Assembly: GCA_021029095.1 (NCBI GenBank)
Contig: JAJOHG010000005.1
Coordinates: forward strand, 1,240,001-1,304,000
DNA: 64,000 bases
Direction: 5' to 3'
Origin: Phellopilus nigrolimitatus
Taxonomy: Eukaryota > Basidiomycota > Agaricomycetes > Hymenochaetales > Hymenochaetaceae
Of this stretch, positions 60,317 to 64,000 are shown in pieces (the stretch's first letter is position 1; every line of letters begins with the position of its first letter). The position numbers and the translations under genes are program-made. Under the pieces are notes generated by a model. The model was not told where the DNA came from and did not search any database. It was given only the letters and a program-made list of their open reading frames with translations.

Positions 60317-60614
60317 GATGATCGACGACGAACAGTAAGGCGTGGATGGTCGGAGTACAAGGACAAGATGTTAGAGGTAATAATGAAATACAGTGTACCT
60401 AATTGAATTATGTACTGTGCCGAGGAGCCGGACAATTGGACCCACATTGGAGAAAACGTCGATCTGGCATCATATTCTATCCGGGCATTGCATTGTTGTA
60501 ACGTTCAGTCTCAGCCCGTACTTCCGCTGCTGGTAGCGGTAGCCTCGTGCACAGCTCGTGTTCTTTTACTCTCCATAGCAGCCACAGCCTACTCCTTCCC
60601 TTCCCTAATGCACC
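60317..60614. promoter_or_regulatory. Divergent promoter between the MFS transporter and the forkhead gene
   Basis: The start codons at 60316 (minus) and 60615 (plus) are 298 bp apart. AT-rich in the part near the transporter (about 60370-60410). No element is clear enough to name. Confidence 0.4.
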
Positions 60615-62014
60615 ATGCTTGGCCACCAACAGAGAAACCAGTCGCTCCCCGCACTTGTCCCCGCTTCCTTTCACGAGTCCGATGACGAGGACGCCGAGCA
60701 GGGCCACGTTCCGTTCGACATCCATCAGTACTTCGGTCTCAGCCCGGGCACTCCGATCTGTCTCGATAGTCTTCAGGACCCACCCCCGGGTCATAAGCCG
60801 GCGTATACGTACGCGACCCTCGTCAAACTCGCCATTTGGTCGAGCCCGCAACGCAGGCTGACTCTTGCCGGCATATACGAGGCGCTGGAAAGCAGGTTTC
60901 CATGGTTCAAGCAGTGTGAAAACCCGAACGCGTGGAAGGTGAGTCGATATATGCTTTCTCAGTGTCAGGTATCCCGCTCACCAACATGTAGACATCCATT
61001 CGGCACAGCCTTTCCCTGCTTTCCGTTTTCATAAAACTCCCCATCGATATTCATCTACCTGGAAAAAGCCACTACTGGACTGTCGATTTCACAAAGGGTG
61101 ACGGATACAAACGTCCGCGCAAACGCGGCAAGAAGCCGCTTAGAGGCGATCTAGACAGTCCTTTGTCCTCAATACATACCATTGCTCCTCCGCCTTTCCA
61201 CTCCAAAAGGCGCTCTCCCCCGTCCGGTGCTCCCAAGTCATATGTTTCTCATCCTGAAGACTGGCAAGGACCAGGTGAACGCGCCAACCGCGTGTTCGCC
61301 CCGTACGGAAAGTCCATTCAGCTTGCAGCTGCGTCACCGGAGCCTCAATTTCGTCATTACCGCATGTGCACGTATTTGTACCCAGACACAAACGGCACCG
61401 CCGTGCCTACCTCGGCAACGCAAATCTGGAACATTTTAGACCATCAGAAGCAATTGGCGGCGGACGACATGCAGGACCACTCCGAAGACTCGACAAATGG
61501 AGGGGGACAGGGTACACGTCAGCGCCGACATGTCGCACAGGCCGGAGCAGATCCGCTCGTGGATGTCTCACACCGAGGTGCTGTAGGACCCGCACATGGG
61601 CGATACGCATCGTTCCCTTCGACGGGGGACGTCCGTGAACTTGCTGAAGGGGAATACTTCCACCCGTCGCCTGCCTCATATCAGGCCTATCATACCGCAT
61701 CGAGTGCTTCACGGAGCCCATACTCCTGGGATGCAAACAGCAGCTCAAGTAACAAAACACTGGCATGCTCGGAAGGCGACTCGACGACGGGGAGCCGTGA
61801 GTACCGAGAGTATGATTTTGTGGAAGAGGGCGCCGATGAAGAGCGAGAGCGTCCGCCGACAGTCATACGTAGACGACTCGTTGCGGGAGACATTATAGAC
61901 CCTTCGTTCCGCACCTCACGTTCTGCCGATGAAGGCGTTGACCGCGAGCTGCTCGAGCCTCCTTTGGACATGGCTTCGTCTCATTCAGACTTCGAAGAGG
62001 AGGAGCTTTGTTGA
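60615..62014 (+). CDS. Forkhead-domain transcription factor
   Basis: Winged-helix DNA-binding regulator. Exon 1 carries an acidic leader (SDDEDAEQGHVPFDIHQYFG) and the first part of the forkhead domain: HKPAYTYATLVKLAIWSSPQ, RRLTLAGIYEALESRFPWF, NPNAWK. A short GT-AG intron joins to TSIRHSLSLLSVFIKLPIDI and GKSHYWTVDF, the recognition helix and wing. After a basic wing tail (KRPRKRGKKPLRGD) the protein is disordered, rich in Ser/Pro/His, and ends MASSHSDFEEEELC. The recognition helix SIRHSLS differs from the classical SIRHNLS only by Asn to Ser. It lacks an FHA domain, so it resembles Hcm1- or FoxJ-like rather than Fkh1/2 types. About 435 residues. Confidence 0.93.
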
Positions 62015-62513
62015 CATTAAAAGCCTTTCGGACAAATCTCAATTCACTCAGACCCAGAGAATCGATTAATTCCATACACCATGCACGTTTAATACTAACT
62101 CTACATCTCTTCATCTCTTCATCCCGTCCCTCCCTTTTCCTTAAGATTTTTATGATTCCATGGTCTTTTCATCATTTATCCTTTCAACGCATGGCTGACT
62201 CGTATACGCTTTCCGTGCCGCATACATAACTCGGCACTTTCATTTTCGATTTGGAGATGTTCAACTGTTGTCACGATCAAGGAAGTTCATAATCTATCTC
62301 TTGCTTTAGGCGCTACCCACGTCATATGCTAAACTCTAAGTTATTAGTGACGGAAGTCGTTCCTGAAACATTCTTCGATCGAGGACGACGCCATTGGTTA
62401 CGGCAGCCTCAAGGTTAATCACGCCTAACACATTACTATTTGCTTTGATCTCCTCGGCCGCTCTCAAAGGGTTAAACTGTTCAGGTTCGAACGTTGAAAA
62501 GTCGATTAAGTCC
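62015..62513. other. Intergenic with an unassigned minus-strand open frame
   Basis: A minus-strand frame at 62336-62515 (59 codons, MDLIDFSTFEPEQFNPLRAA and INLEAAVTNGVVLDRRM) looks protein-like. However its ATG lies against the cupin start on the other strand and it has no exon partner. I cannot say whether it is a small gene. The remainder is the forkhead 3' UTR. Confidence 0.3.
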
Positions 62514-62876
62514 ATGAACGCGGGGCGCGAGAATAATAATGAGAAGCAGGTGCGGTCATGGGGATTCAAGCATGTCTTCACCTGGACTGATGCTCCGTAC
62601 GTCTCGCAAGCTACGAACAGTCCAAATTTTTCTCTTACACGTCGTTTTTACCTGCTGCTTTGATATTGATTCAGGCTCTCGCACTATCCGCCGCACTCGC
62701 ATAGTATGCTCACGACGCATCTGATCATTTGTGGGCAGTTGACAATTATGTACCCGCACGACCCGACTCCGATGAAGGAGACATTCGGCCCTGGTGGACG
62801 CGTCGACGTCGATGCAAGAAGGGTGCACGAGGTGTGGATCGGAGAAGAGGGCTGCACGTATGTCATCGGCGAGTGA
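62514..62876 (+). CDS. Small cupin-domain protein
   Basis: Two exons (62514-62596 and 62675-62876) give 94 residues. The cupin motif 1 is YPPHSHSMLTTHLIICG (His-x-His plus a later His) and motif 2 is GPGGRVDVDARRVHEVWIGE, followed by EGCTYVIGE and stop. These residues form a metal site in a single beta-barrel. The N-terminus (NNNEKQVRSWGFKHVFTWTD) is short and polar. Substrate unknown; such small cupins can act as isomerases, dioxygenases or metal-binding proteins. The start ATG chosen is the last before the conserved region; the frame is open upstream to 62394. Confidence 0.78.
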
Positions 62877-63332
62877 TACGGCTGACTTTGTTGTCAAGGA
62901 GGCTATTTGTGAGTCAAGAGCTTACACCACCCAGGGGAGGATAACTTGTACATGTACGATACGTTTGAGGTAGAGATCGTTCAACAGTTCGGGGTAAATA
63001 GGGTTATATTATTCTGTTGATCTCTAGTACTTACAAAAGCAGGAAAAAATGGGGAGAATCGCAAAAGACGATGCCAGAAGCGCTGCAATAAAATCCAAGC
63101 ACAAGTCCAATTGGAAATTCGGGATCAATCTTTCGACAACGTGGGATCTTTTCGACCCTAAAGAGTTTCCGTCCCAGCTGGTCGCGATGTTCTCATCCAT
63201 CCTTTCACAGTAACTTACACCTGTATACTATCACTTCGTTTTCCTCTACGGAGGCCTGTTTCTATCGTGATATTGCGAAAAACTTCCACTTTTGTTGTGC
63301 TTCTGTACACTATAATCTTTGACAACGTCATT
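62877..63332. other. Intergenic, small open frame of uncertain status
   Basis: A plus-strand 54-codon frame at 63049-63213 (MGRIAKDDARSAAIKSKHKS ... ending SSILSQ) has a good ATG context but no known motif or splice partner. Otherwise this is the cupin 3' UTR and the promoter of the RAP1-like gene at the edge. Confidence 0.3.
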
Positions 63333-64000
63333 ATGGAATCCGTTTCCGGTCGACTCCAGAGTGACCGTCGCAATTTCTTCGTTGACGATGACAGGCTTCC
63401 CCTCAAGTTTAGAATCCAGCCTGGCCTTGACCGCGTTATGAAAATACGCCTGGAGGATGGGATAGTCGTACGTCATCCATCTTATCTCACGAGCGCGGCC
63501 GTCGTCGGTGCCTAATCGACACGTCTCGAAAATGCAGTCGAACGGCGGGCTCGTCATCCCTAAAGTGCCTATCTGCGGCATTGTCATCATCGACCCTAAG
63601 TCGCAGGCAGGTCGCGAGCTCTTTTGCAACTGGGCCTGGAACGAGCGTCCCGTTCGGCATTTTGTGTCGTACGATTTTGTGCAGTTGTGCATCGACGAGA
63701 AACGTTTGCTTCCGTTGGAGGACCACGCATTGCGTCGCGAAGATTTCGAGCCTAATCTGGTGGCAAAACCGTAATGGCTGCTTTATTTTGAGCCGTACCT
63801 TTGAAAACATTCTAACAATTGGGATGCATATAGTCGGCATGAGCTCTCGAAGGACGTGCAGGAGAAGTTGGCGCTGTACCTTGCAATGATTTTGCCTCAG
63901 CCCTCCTGCGGAAATAGGTCAGCAAACTGTGTTTACAAGGAGCTCGCGAAAAACGTACGCATATATTCAACTTCCACAATTTTGCGGTACGTTCTGATGG
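63333..64000 (+). CDS. Second RAP1-like protein (BRCT plus start of Rap1 Myb), 5' part
   Basis: Runs off the right edge. Exons 63333-63467, 63538-63770 and 63834-63954 join in phase and give 163 residues. The first part is BRCT-like: RRNFFVDDDRLPLKFRIQPG, then SNGGLVIPKVPICGIVIIDP, RHFVSYDFVQLCIDEKRLLP. It parallels the RAP1 gene 15 kb upstream (FYLH..., NHGGKI...ADVVIVD, YVEEVNFVKRCIE). Then comes RHELSKDVQEKLALYLAMIL, PQPSCGNRSANCVYKELAKN, which matches the Rap1 Myb helix 1 (REY-S+ED---LA-YLA--LP...G-R--N-VYKEL). Sequence identity is modest, so this is a diverged paralogue, not a recent copy. Confidence 0.68.

Noticed and set aside
61407..61766. Minus-strand 119-codon frame opposite the forkhead gene
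   Set aside because: Antisense shadow of the disordered Ser/Pro-rich tail; no motif.

Overview
This window is nuclear DNA of a filamentous basidiomycete, most likely an agaricomycete. Genes are dense and on both strands, and most are split by short GT-AG introns of about 50-90 bp, often leaving tiny exons. The set includes fungal housekeeping genes (Vps1 dynamin, TBP, eRF1, Trp-tRNA synthetase, Prp38, Prp4 kinase, mitochondrial DNA polymerase, bL15m) and agaricomycete-style accessory genes (F-box-like proteins, a PI-PLC-X protein, a sedolisin, MFS transporters, a forkhead factor). I cannot name the species from the sequence. Exon joins were worked out by hand from splice sites and conserved motifs, so some internal boundaries may be off. 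No tRNA, rRNA or CRISPR was found.

Left part (1-18.6 kb): 5' end of a secreted GDSL esterase (-); RAD18 (-); VPS1 (-); NTF2 (-), divergent across 115 bp from a conserved fungal gene of unknown function (+); PRP38 (+) convergent with mitochondrial bL15m (-); an F-box/LRR-like gene (+); and MIP1, the mitochondrial DNA polymerase (+), whose last two thirds are very GC-rich.

18.8-23.6 kb: a 4.84-kb transposon-like element with perfect 26-bp terminal inverted repeats and a 6-bp flanking duplication. It carries no recognisable transposase. It holds a broken, spliced-together mosaic of host gene pieces: an Hsp70 pseudogene with a fragment of ribosomal protein eL37 set inside it. It also holds a 667-bp hAT-like MITE with an 8-bp target duplication, a fold-back repeat, a 104-bp tandem repeat and a decayed multi-exon gene. 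This is the most unusual locus in the window.

Middle (24-47.5 kb): a small unknown gene (-), TBP (-), Trp-tRNA synthetase (-), a PI-PLC-X protein with a 13-nt microexon (+), an MFS drug/H+ antiporter with one in-frame stop (+), a BolA-like protein (-), a tandem pair of F-box-like genes, one with a stop in its F-box (-), meiotic HOP2 (+), an amidohydrolase (-), eRF1 (+) and a secreted sedolisin protease (+).

Right part (48.4-64 kb): a BRCT-Myb RAP1-type telomere protein (+), PRP4 kinase (+), a cyclase-family hydrolase (+), a vacuolar-type amino acid MFS transporter (-), a forkhead factor (+), a small cupin (+), and at the edge the start of a second BRCT-Myb protein related to the first. There are no operons. 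Neighbouring genes share short divergent promoters or converge on short 3' gaps, and I see no single pathway joining them, apart from two genome-maintenance genes (RAD18, HOP2), two splicing genes (PRP38, PRP4) and the two RAP1-like genes.
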